Translations under genes and position numbers: made by a program
Assembly: GCA_018715445.1 (NCBI GenBank)
Contig: DVLP01000011.1
Location: 1 to 9,993, forward strand
Length of the DNA: 9,993 bases
Reading direction: 5' to 3'
Source of the DNA: Candidatus Avipropionibacterium avicola
GTDB lineage: Bacteria; Actinomycetota; Actinomycetes; Propionibacteriales; Propionibacteriaceae
Notes under the pieces: model-generated
What the model saw: only the letters and a program-made list of their open reading frames with translations
Databases searched by the model: none
What the model was told of the DNA's origin: nothing
Part shown: positions 1 to 6,004 of the stretch, piece by piece
How the letters are laid out: the number at the start of each line of letters is the position of its first letter
Position numbering within the stretch: position 1 is the stretch's first letter

Positions 1-1248
1 TGCCTCAACGTCGGGTGCATCCCGACCAAGATGTTCGTGCTGCCGGCCGACCTCGGCGCCAGTCCCGCCCTGGCCGAACGCCTCGGGGTACGGCTGCGTC
101 GCGACGGTGTCGACTGGCCGGCCATCCGCGACCGCATCTTCGGCCGGATCGACCCGATCTCGGCCGGGGGTGAGCAGTGGCGCCGCGACAACGCCAATGT
201 CAGCCTCTTCCGTGGTGACGCCCGCTTCGTCGGGGACCACCGGATCGACACCGGCACCGGTGAGGAGATCACCGCCGACCGGATCGTGCTGGCGGCCGGC
301 TCGCGCGCGGTGGTGCCGGACTGGCCGGGTGCCGACCGGGTCACGATCCACACCTCGGACACGGTGATGCGGCTGGAGACCCTGCCCGCGGCGATCCTGG
401 TGGTCGGCGGCGGCTTCATCAGCGCCGAGTTCGCCCACATCTTCTCCGGGCTGGGCTCGCGGGTGATCGTGGCCAACCGCTCCGACCGGTTGCTGCGCAC
501 CCATGACGAGGAGATCTCGTCCCGCTTCACCCGGGCGATGGCTGAGACCGTCGACCTGCGGCTGGGCACCGAGATCACCTCGCTCGCCCCGCTGCCCGAG
601 GACCGGATCCGCGTCGAGCTGAGCGACGGCACCACCGTCGAGGTCGACGTCGTACTGGCCGCGACCGGACGGGTCCCCAACTCCGACGGGCTCAACCTCG
701 CCGCGACCGGGGTCACGGTGGCCGAGGACGGCTATGTCGAGGTCGATCCGTACCAGCGGACCTCGGCCGAACAGATCTGGGCGCTGGGTGACATCTGCTC
801 GCGATGGCAGCTGAAGCATGTCGCCAACCACGAGGCCCGGGTGGTCAAGCACAACCTGCTGCATCCGCAGGAGCCGATCGCGGCCGACCACCGCTTCGTC
901 CCTGCCGCAGTCTTCAGCGAGCCCCAGGTCGCCACCGTGGGCCTGACCGAGGACCAGGCCCACGAGCAGGGACTCGACATCACCGTCGCGGTCCAGGAGT
1001 ACGGCTCGGTGGCCTACGGTTGGGCGCTCGAGGACACCACCCACTGCTGCAAGCTGATCGCGGACCGTACGACCGGCCAGCTCGTCGGTGCCCATCTGAT
1101 CGGCCCCCAGGCCAGCACCCTGATCCAGCCGCTGATCCAGGCGATGTCCTTCGGCCTCGCCGCCACCGAGATGGCCCACGGCCAGTACTGGATCCATCCG
1201 GCACTGCCCGAAGTGATCGAGAACGCCCTGCTGGCCCTCGACCTGTGA
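1..1248 (+). CDS. mtr: Mycothione reductase (5'-truncated by window edge)
   Basis: This flavoprotein disulfide reductase should reduce mycothione (oxidised mycothiol) with NADPH in the cytoplasm, keeping the actinobacterial thiol pool reduced. The frame is open from base 1 and begins exactly at the redox-active pair, CLNVGC (Cys codons at 1–3 and 16–18), followed by IPTKMF. About 40 N-terminal residues carrying the FAD dinucleotide fold must lie upstream; the in-frame ATG at 31 is internal, not the start. In the 415 visible residues, VVGGGFIS (about 134–141) is the NADPH-binding glycine motif, ATGRVPN follows near 221–227, and ALGD (about 261–264) is the second FAD motif. The C-terminal GQYWIHPALPEV holds the His/Glu catalytic base region and is characteristic of mycothione reductase rather than of lipoamide dehydrogenase or mercuric reductase. 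Family membership is certain; the substrate assignment rests on the C-terminal signature and is strong. Confidence 0.93.
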   Translation, partial: CLNVGCIPTKMFVLPADLGASPALAERLGVRLRRDGVDWPAIRDRIFGRIDPISAGGEQWRRDNANVSLFRGDARFVGDHRIDTGTGEEITADRIVLAAGSRAVVPDWPGADRVTIHTSDTVMRLETLPAAILVVGGGFISAEFAHIFSGLGSRVIVANRSDRLLRTHDEEISSRFTRAMAETVDLRLGTEITSLAPLPEDRIRVELSDGTTVEVDVVLAATGRVPNSDGLNLAATGVTVAEDGYVEVDPYQRTSAEQIWALGDICSRWQLKHVANHEARVVKHNLLHPQEPIAADHRFVPAAVFSEPQVATVGLTEDQAHEQGLDITVAVQEYGSVAYGWALEDTTHCCKLIADRTTGQLVGAHLIGPQASTLIQPLIQAMSFGLAATEMAHGQYWIHPALPEVIENALLALDL

Positions 1249-1250
1249 TC

Positions 1251-1280
1251 CCGGTGAGGCACCGGCCCCGGACCTCACGG
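1251..1280 (+). terminator. Possible hairpin terminator after mtr
   Basis: An imperfect inverted repeat begins 2 nt after the mtr stop. CC plus GTGAGG (1251–1252, 1254–1259) pairs with CCTCAC plus GG (1273–1280), with G1253 bulged and a 13-nt loop. No T-run follows, so this would be at best a U-less hairpin of the sort proposed for high-GC actinobacteria. It sits just upstream of the next gene's promoter, which fits separation of two transcripts. Chance pairing in GC-rich DNA cannot be excluded. Confidence 0.3.
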
Positions 1281-1289
1281 CCCGGTCAG

Positions 1290-1295
1290 TAGGCT
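1290..1295 (+). promoter_or_regulatory. -10 box for a leaderless GH3 lipoprotein mRNA
   Basis: TAGGCT fits the actinobacterial -10 pattern TAnnnT and ends 7 nt before the GTG at 1303, so transcription would begin at or next to the start codon. No Shine–Dalgarno sequence precedes this GTG. Together these are the usual signature of a leaderless transcript and support the chosen start. No convincing -35 hexamer is visible, which is common for this promoter class. Confidence 0.55.
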
Positions 1296-1302
1296 CGGGA
1301 TC

Positions 1303-2553
1303 GTGACTGCTCCCGTACGGCTGACCCGTCGCCTCCTGCTGGGGGCGGCAGTGACCGGTGCCGCCGGACTGGCCGTCGCGTGTGGCCGCCCGGGTGAGCC
1401 GGGCCCAGGTGCGTCCTCGGGCCCCGGGACACCGGGCGCGTCGAGTGCGCCCGCCAGTACGACACCCCCGACCACGACAACCCCGAGCACCCCGTCGAGC
1501 TCGGCGCCGGAGACCTCGCGCGCCCCGGACTGCGTGACCGGACTCGACCTGGAGCAGCAGATCGGCCAGTTGATGATGGTCGGGGTCGACTCCACCGGCG
1601 CGAGTGCCGATCAGCTCGAGCTGATCGGCAGGATCGGTGCCGGTGCCGTGGTCATGATGGGCAACAACGACCAGGGCGTCGACGCCATCCGTACGGTGAC
1701 CGATGAACTTCGCGATGCCCTGGACCCGGACGCCCCGGCCCTGCTGGTCGCGACCGACCAGGAGGGGGGCGTGGTCCGACGACTCAGCGGCCCCGGCTTC
1801 GACGAGATGCCGTCGGCGGCGACCCAGGCGAGCTGGTCACGCTCCACCTTGCGCAAGCGGGCCACGACCTGGGCCAAACAGCTCCGTCGGGCCGGGGTCG
1901 ATTCCCCGCTGGCGCCGGTGGCCGATGTCGTCCCGCCCGAGATCGGCAATCGCAACGAGCCGATCGCCGCCAATGACCGCGGCTACGGCGACGATCCCGA
2001 CGAGGTCGCCGAGCGGATCGATGCCGTGGTCACCGGACTGCGCTCCGGTGGGATGGCGACGGCCCTCAAGCACTTCCCCGGCCTGGGCCGGGTGATCGGC
2101 AACACCGACTTCGCCAGCGATGTGGTGGACGATCGGACCGGGCCGGACGACCCGTTGTGGGGATCCTTCCTGGCCGGGATGGAAGTCGGCTCCGACATGG
2201 TGATGATGGCGACGGCGCGCTACACCAAGCTGGATCCCTCTGCGCCGGCGGCCTTCTCCTCCGAGATCATCTCCGACCTGCTCCGCGGCGACCTCGGCTG
2301 GGACCGGGTGGTGATCTCCGATGACCTCGGGGTGGCCAAGCAGGTGGCCGACCTGGAGCCGGGGGAGCGAGCGGTGCGGTTCCTGAAGGCCGGCGGCGAC
2401 ATCGTGATCAATGTCGACCCGTCCTCGGTCGGGGCGATGGTGAAGGCGGTGCTGGCCGCGGCTCGCAAGAGCGACCGCTTCGCCGAGCAGATCGCCGTCA
2501 AGGCCGAACGGGTGCTGCGGATGAAGGCCGACCGGGGCCTGGTCAGCTGCTGA
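1303..2553 (+). CDS. GH3 (NagZ/LpqI-like) Tat lipoprotein, dyad His absent
   Basis: The 416-residue exported lipoprotein carries one glycoside hydrolase family 3 domain; relatives such as NagZ and mycobacterial LpqI remove N-acetylglucosamine from peptidoglycan fragments. The N-terminus has a twin-arginine signal (TRRLLLGAA, 8–16) and a lipobox ending in Cys27 (LAVAC), then a Pro/Ser/Thr-rich linker to about residue 75. The domain shows DQEGG (152–156), KHFPG (256–260) and ISDDLG (338–343), where Asp340 is the expected nucleophile. NagZ enzymes normally have a D-x-H dyad (for example GDSH) shortly after KHFPGHG; here the segment reads KHFPGLGRV then GNTDFAS, so the Asp may be kept (Asp269) but no histidine is present. 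There is no GH3 C-terminal domain to supply another acid/base. Activity on muropeptides is therefore an inference. The GTG start is supported by the leaderless -10 box and the intact signal peptide. Confidence 0.85.
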   Translation: MTAPVRLTRRLLLGAAVTGAAGLAVACGRPGEPGPGASSGPGTPGASSAPASTTPPTTTTPSTPSSSAPETSRAPDCVTGLDLEQQIGQLMMVGVDSTGASADQLELIGRIGAGAVVMMGNNDQGVDAIRTVTDELRDALDPDAPALLVATDQEGGVVRRLSGPGFDEMPSAATQASWSRSTLRKRATTWAKQLRRAGVDSPLAPVADVVPPEIGNRNEPIAANDRGYGDDPDEVAERIDAVVTGLRSGGMATALKHFPGLGRVIGNTDFASDVVDDRTGPDDPLWGSFLAGMEVGSDMVMMATARYTKLDPSAPAAFSSEIISDLLRGDLGWDRVVISDDLGVAKQVADLEPGERAVRFLKAGGDIVINVDPSSVGAMVKAVLAAARKSDRFAEQIAVKAERVLRMKADRGLVSC

Positions 2554-3415
2554 CCTCGAGGTGCTCGAGCGCATCGCGTGCGGTGGGCACGAGCTCCGGT
2601 GCGGTGTCGGGGATCGAGGCGTAGAACAACCCTGAGCGCCAGTCGTCGACCTTGACGATGACGATGATCATCAACTCGCCCTTGGTCTGCAGGTTGTCGA
2701 TGTCGAAGCTCAGCTGGGACTCCAGGATCCAGGCCTCGTGGCCGTCGACCTCGGTCTCCTCGTTGACCTGGTCGTCGCGCTCCACCACGGCATCGCCGTA
2801 GAACGCCCCGGTCACACACTTCGCGACGATCCCGGCCGCCTCGGCCGGCTCGTAGAAGCCGTCACCGATCCGCAGCTCGGCCAGCAGCACCGAGGCCACC
2901 CAGGAGCTGTTGGCGGTGTAGTTCTCCTCGATGGTGACGGTCTGTTGGATCACGTCGCGGCCGAACGGCACCCGGGTGTCGCCGTACGGCGCGCTCCACG
3001 GTGAGCCCAGTCGGGGGATCGACAGCGGTCCGCCGTGCAGTCGGCCGTCGTTGGGGTGGTCGTAGCCGGTCTCCATCGCGGTGGCCATCGGTGGGCAGGG
3101 ATTGATGCTGCCCTGACCGTTCGGCAGCGGATCGGCGCCGACCAGTCCCGGTCCGGTGAACCGGGGGACCACCAGGACGGCGATCACGATGACGGCGACC
3201 AGGGCGGCACCGGCCAGCACCCAGCCGAGGCGGTTGCGTGACGGCTCACCGGGCGTGAAACCGGACGTCGGCTGCTCGGGCTCGCCCTGCATCTCCGGTG
3301 GCGGATCGGCGGCCGGGGACGCGGACAGGGTCGTCGACCACCGTTGCCCGTCCCAGTACCGGTACATCCCGTCCTGATGGCCCGGATCGGGGTACCACCC
3401 TGCGCTTCCACTCAT
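2543..3415 (-). CDS. DUF2510 single-pass membrane protein
   Basis: The 290-residue product has unknown function. Residues 5–27 form a DUF2510 module (GWYPDPG, then YRYWDGQRW), a short Trp-rich domain common at the N-terminus of actinobacterial membrane proteins. A Pro/Glu-rich linker (32–62) follows, then one membrane helix (about 64–84), then a roughly 205-residue domain with Cys107 and Cys200. With the positive RNR just before the helix, the DUF2510 end should be cytoplasmic and the C-terminal domain outside. I do not recognise the outer domain. The frame is open to 3550, but I chose the ATG at 3415 because the DUF2510 motif starts six residues in and a TAnnnT box lies 8 nt upstream; the extra 45 residues look unlike a protein domain and would overlap the pstS control region. 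Its last 11 bp overlap the end of the GH3 gene, tail to tail. Confidence 0.8.
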   Translation of the reverse strand: MSGSAGWYPDPGHQDGMYRYWDGQRWSTTLSASPAADPPPEMQGEPEQPTSGFTPGEPSRNRLGWVLAGAALVAVIVIAVLVVPRFTGPGLVGADPLPNGQGSINPCPPMATAMETGYDHPNDGRLHGGPLSIPRLGSPWSAPYGDTRVPFGRDVIQQTVTIEENYTANSSWVASVLLAELRIGDGFYEPAEAAGIVAKCVTGAFYGDAVVERDDQVNEETEVDGHEAWILESQLSFDIDNLQTKGELMIIVIVKVDDWRSGLFYASIPDTAPELVPTARDALEHLEVSS

Positions 3416-3423
3416 CGTGGCCC

Positions 3424-3429
3424 AGTGTA
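3424..3429 (-). promoter_or_regulatory. -10 box for the DUF2510 gene, probably leaderless
   Basis: On the minus strand TACACT matches TAnnnT and ends 8 nt before the ATG at 3415. The intervening GGGCCACG is not a good ribosome binding site, so a leaderless or nearly leaderless mRNA is likely. No clear -35 element is seen about 17 nt upstream. Confidence 0.5.
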
Positions 3430-3501
3430 AGTGGCCCCGCCCAGCCCTACCGATCACGGCCCGCCGGTGGGTGTCGAGGCCCTCGGCGCCGTCGTACGGA
3501 A

Positions 3502-3551
3502 GTTCACCGGTGTTCACCCGGTGTTCACCTGCTGAGGCGTCGTCGGTCACG
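3502..3551 (+). promoter_or_regulatory. PHO-box-like operator upstream of pstS
   Basis: Three perfect copies of GTTCACC lie at 3502–3508, 3512–3518 and 3523–3529, with starts 10 and 11 nt apart, about one helical turn. A degenerate copy, GGTCACG at 3545–3551, stays in register (22 nt after the third). This matches the 11-nt direct-repeat PHO box (G[G/T]TCACC core) bound by the Streptomyces PhoR–PhoP system, and resembles sites for the mycobacterial phosphate-sensing regulator RegX3. The array lies just upstream of the pstS -10 box, as expected for an activator. Inference: pstSCAB is induced by phosphate starvation through an OmpR-family regulator not encoded in this window. The array is also about 85–115 bp upstream of the DUF2510 start, so an effect on that gene is possible but unsupported. 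Confidence 0.85.
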
Positions 3552-3560
3552 TCACCGCCC

Positions 3561-3566
3561 TAGCGT
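3561..3566 (+). promoter_or_regulatory. Probable pstS -10 box
   Basis: TAGCGT fits TAnnnT and lies 32 nt downstream of the last perfect PHO-box unit and 10 nt after the degenerate one. The hexamer 17 nt upstream (CGTCGT, 3538–3543) is not a good -35, consistent with an activator-dependent promoter. A start near 3573 would give a leader of about 100 nt before the pstS GTG. Confidence 0.5.
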
Positions 3567-3630
3567 CAGCGACGAACGCGGACGCCAGTCCGCCCCACCC
3601 GGGTCTGGGGGCTCGAGTGGGTCCGGGATC

Positions 3631-3651
3631 GGGGCAGTCACGAGCTGCCCC
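3631..3651 (+). promoter_or_regulatory. Hairpin in the pstS leader
   Basis: GGGGCAG (3631–3637) and CTGCCCC (3645–3651) form a perfect 7-bp stem with a 7-nt loop. It ends 9 nt before the AGGAAG ribosome binding site, which it leaves free. It could protect the mRNA 5' region or tune initiation. No known riboswitch class is recognised, and there is no alternative pairing with the ribosome binding site that I could find. Confidence 0.4.
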
Positions 3652-3660
3652 CTCCAACCA

Positions 3661-3666
3661 AGGAAG
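3661..3666 (+). promoter_or_regulatory. Ribosome binding site deciding the pstS start
   Basis: AGGAAG lies 7 nt before the GTG at 3674. This spacing selects the GTG over the upstream in-frame ATG at 3617, which would add 19 residues in front of the lipoprotein signal, and over the internal ATG at 3689. Confidence 0.75.
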
Positions 3667-3673
3667 TCCAGAC

Positions 3674-4810
3674 GTGTTGAAGAACCGCATGACCAAGCTG
3701 GCAGCGCTCGTCGCGCTGGGGACGCTGGGCCTGGCCGGATGTTCCTCCGGCACTCCGGTCCAGCCGGCCGGTGGGGGCAACTCCGCACCGGGTGGGGGAC
3801 AGAGCGAGACCGGCAACGGTGCGTTGGCCTGCCCCGGTGGGGAACTCGTCGGCTCGGGCTCGTCGGCCCAGAAGTCGGCCCTGCAGACCATGATCAAGGC
3901 CTACACCGACCAGTGCGAGGGCACCAAGATCGAGTACTCCTCGCCCGGATCGGGTGACGGCATCAAGGCGTTCATCGCCAAGCAGGTGGACTGGGCCGGC
4001 ACCGACTCCGCCCTCAAGACCAAGCCGGCCGAGGGCCAGGACGCCTCCGAGATGGAGCAGGCGGCCGAACGCTGCGACGCCCCGGCCTGGAACCTGCCGA
4101 TGGTCGTCGGACCGGTGGCCTTCGCCTACAACCTGGACGGCATCACCGACCTCAACCTGGATGCCGAGGTGCTCGCCGAGATCTTCAAGGGCGAGATCAC
4201 CAAGTGGAACGACCCGGCCATCGCCGCCCTCAACGAGGGTGTCGACCTGCCTGACCTGGCGATCTCGGTGTTCTTCCGCTCCAAGGAGTCGGGCACCACC
4301 GAGAACATGACCAAGTACCTGCAGGCGGCCTCCGACGGCGCCTGGACCGAGGACCCGTCGAAGGCCTGGAAGGGCAAGGTCGGCGAGGGCAAGGCCGAGA
4401 CCGCCGATGTCGCCGACGCGGTCAACAACACCGCCGGCGGGCTGTCGTACATGGAGTGGGGCGCCGCCCTGGAGCGCAACCTGGGCATCGCCAAGCTGGC
4501 CGGGACCGAGCTCAACAGCCAGTCGGTCGGCGAGGCCATCGACGGGGCCGAGATCGTCGGCACCGACGGCGACCTCAGCCTGGAGCTCAAGTACGACGGT
4601 CTTCCCGAGACCGCCTACCCGGCCGTCATGGTGACCTACGAGGCCGTCTGCTCCGGAGGCCAGGACGCCGCCAAGACCGCCCTGCTGAAGGACTTCCTCG
4701 GCTACTTCGCCAGCGCCGAGGGCCAGGGCCAGCTGGAGGCCATCGGCTACGCCCCGCTGCCCGAGTCGATGATCAAGCAGGTCGAGGACTCGATCGCCGC
4801 CATCAAGTGA
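3674..4810 (+). CDS. pstS: Phosphate ABC transporter substrate-binding lipoprotein PstS
   Basis: PstS captures inorganic phosphate outside the membrane and delivers it to PstCA. The 378-residue product starts at GTG 3674. Residues 1–23 are a lipoprotein signal with basic LKNR, a hydrophobic core and lipobox LAGC (Cys23), followed by a Gly/Ser-rich tether to about residue 50. Phosphate-contacting segments of the family are all visible: GSGSSAQ (60–66), SSPGSGDG (89–96), WAGTDSAL (107–114, with the conserved Asp111) and RSKESGTT (202–209, with Arg202 and Ser206-Gly207-Thr208). Length is normal for actinobacterial PstS. Five cysteines besides Cys23 may include structural disulfides at 53, 81, 134 or 326. 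It is the first gene of pstSCAB, behind a PHO-box array, and is separated from pstC by 117 bp holding two hairpins, which suggests it is made in excess over the permease. Family assignment is secure. Confidence 0.97.
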   Translation: MLKNRMTKLAALVALGTLGLAGCSSGTPVQPAGGGNSAPGGGQSETGNGALACPGGELVGSGSSAQKSALQTMIKAYTDQCEGTKIEYSSPGSGDGIKAFIAKQVDWAGTDSALKTKPAEGQDASEMEQAAERCDAPAWNLPMVVGPVAFAYNLDGITDLNLDAEVLAEIFKGEITKWNDPAIAALNEGVDLPDLAISVFFRSKESGTTENMTKYLQAASDGAWTEDPSKAWKGKVGEGKAETADVADAVNNTAGGLSYMEWGAALERNLGIAKLAGTELNSQSVGEAIDGAEIVGTDGDLSLELKYDGLPETAYPAVMVTYEAVCSGGQDAAKTALLKDFLGYFASAEGQGQLEAIGYAPLPESMIKQVEDSIAAIK

Positions 4811-4813
4811 GCC

Positions 4814-4834
4814 GGACCGGTCGATGACCGGTCC
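4814..4834 (+). promoter_or_regulatory. First intercistronic hairpin, pstS–pstC
   Basis: GGACCGGTC (4814–4822) and GACCGGTCC (4826–4834) form a perfect 9-bp stem with a GAT loop, beginning 3 nt after the pstS stop. There is no T-run, so complete termination is unlikely. Position and strength suit a 3'-end stabiliser of pstS mRNA or a partial terminator. Confidence 0.65.
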
Positions 4835-4838
4835 CACC

Positions 4839-4893
4839 GTGCGAGGATGGCCTGCATCCGCCGTTCCCCCTGATGCGAAGGCCATCCTCGTAC
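4839..4893 (+). promoter_or_regulatory. Second, longer intercistronic hairpin, pstS–pstC
   Basis: CGAGGATGGCCT (4842–4853) pairs perfectly with AGGCCATCCTCG (4879–4890). The stem extends outward by three more pairs (4839–4841 with 4891–4893, one of them G·T) and inward, after a 2-nt bulge (4877–4878), by GCATC/GATGC (4854–4858 with 4872–4876). That is about 20 paired positions around a 13-nt loop. The hairpin follows the first by 4 nt, and no T-run follows it. Such structures after a binding-protein gene typically favour high expression of that gene relative to the permease. Whether this acts by attenuation, by RNA processing or by blocking 3' exonucleases cannot be told from sequence. Confidence 0.75.
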
Positions 4894-4927
4894 CCATGAC
4901 TGATCTGCCAGGCAGAGGGAGCCGCAT

Positions 4928-6004
4928 GTGTCCGACACCGACACATCACCATCGTCCCGGGGCACCACGGTGACCGAGGACCCGACGTCCACCCCGACGG
5001 AGGCCGGCGAAGGGAACGACCGGGTCGGTCTCGTCCGGACCACCGATCCGACGCCTCGACCGAGCGTGTTGGCCGGTGCCGGGCTCGGCCGCGGGCCCGA
5101 CCTGGGCTTCCTGGCCTCGTCGGTCGCCTCCAGCGCCCTGATCGTGCTGGTCGTGGTCTTCGTCGGAGTGTTCCTGTTGTGGCTGGCGGTGCCGGCGCTG
5201 GCCGCCAACCATGCGAACTTCCTGCTGAGCAACGACTGGAACATGGATCCGGCCCAGCTCAGCTTCGGGATCCTCGGCCTGCTCTGGACCACGGTGATCA
5301 CCTCGGTGATCGCGATGGTCATCGCCGTCCCGATCGCGATCGGGATCGCCTTGCTGATCAGCCAGTACGTCCGGCCCCGGGTGGGTCGGGCGATCGGCTT
5401 CGTGGTCGACCTGTTGGCGGCGGTGCCGTCGGTGATCTTCGGCCTGTGGGGCATCACGACCTTCGCCCCGGCGCTGCGGCCGGTCTCGGCCTTCCTGTCC
5501 ACCTACCTGGGGTGGATCCCGCTGTTCAGCCCGGCCCTGCCCGTGCCGGACGGCTCGGCCTTCACCGCCGGCATCGTGCTGGCGATGATGATCCTGCCGA
5601 TCGTCACCGCGATCTCGCGCGACGTCTTCGCCCAGACCCCGCGGGAGGAGGTCGAGGCGGCGCTGGCCCTGGGGGCCACCAAGTGGGAGACCATTCGGTT
5701 GGCGGTGCTGCCGTACGGTCGCAGCGGTGTCATCGCTGCGGCCATGCTCGGTCTGGGTCGGGCCCTCGGCGAGACGATCGCGGTGATGATCATCCTGTCG
5801 AAGCCGGCCGGCGGCCCGATCGATGTGTCGGTCTTCGCCGGCGGCGAGACCTTCGCCTCGACGATCGCCGCCAACTCCGGTGAGTTCGACCACCCGCTCA
5901 AGACGGGCGCCTTCATCGCCGCAGGACTGGTGCTGTTCATCGTGACCTTCGTGGTGAACGCGGCTGCGCGCGTGATCGCCGAACGTGGAAAGGCCAAGGC
6001 ATGA
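4928..6004 (+). CDS. pstC: Phosphate ABC transporter permease PstC
   Basis: PstC is one half of the membrane channel that moves phosphate delivered by PstS, powered by PstB. The GTG at 4928 follows GAGGGA with 7 nt spacing; the ATG at 4926 is out of frame. Of 358 residues, the first 60 or so are a polar Thr/Pro/Glu-rich cytoplasmic tail. Hydrophobic segments follow at about 64–90, 114–146, 156–180, 212–232, 265–290 and 327–348, giving the expected six-helix permease. The cytoplasmic EAA loop that docks on the ATPase is visible as EVEAALALGATKWETI (241–256), with LGRALGETIAV (276–286) after it. The gene is slightly longer than E. coli PstC because of the N-terminal tail. Its TGA overlaps the pstA ATG (ATGA, 6001–6004), so the two subunits are probably translationally coupled in a 1:1 ratio. 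Confidence 0.96.
   Translation: MSDTDTSPSSRGTTVTEDPTSTPTEAGEGNDRVGLVRTTDPTPRPSVLAGAGLGRGPDLGFLASSVASSALIVLVVVFVGVFLLWLAVPALAANHANFLLSNDWNMDPAQLSFGILGLLWTTVITSVIAMVIAVPIAIGIALLISQYVRPRVGRAIGFVVDLLAAVPSVIFGLWGITTFAPALRPVSAFLSTYLGWIPLFSPALPVPDGSAFTAGIVLAMMILPIVTAISRDVFAQTPREEVEAALALGATKWETIRLAVLPYGRSGVIAAAMLGLGRALGETIAVMIILSKPAGGPIDVSVFAGGETFASTIAANSGEFDHPLKTGAFIAAGLVLFIVTFVVNAAARVIAERGKAKA

Noticed and set aside
1837..2574. Minus-strand open frame of 245 codons opposite the GH3 gene
   Set aside because: It is His/Gly/Asp-rich, shows no domain, and lies opposite a gene with a clear signal peptide and GH3 motifs.
3416..3550. 45-residue N-terminal extension of the DUF2510 protein
   Set aside because: The extension would run through the pstS PHO box, lacks a ribosome binding site I can see, and the DUF2510 motif and a -10 box both fit the ATG at 3415.
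3617..3673. Upstream ATG for pstS at 3617
   Set aside because: It would put 19 polar residues before the lipoprotein signal and its reading passes through the leader hairpin; the GTG at 3674 has a well-placed AGGAAG.
3638..4927. A 429-codon minus-strand open frame opposite pstS
   Set aside because: It mirrors pstS codon bias, has no recognisable domain, and would run through the PstS coding region and the hairpin gap.
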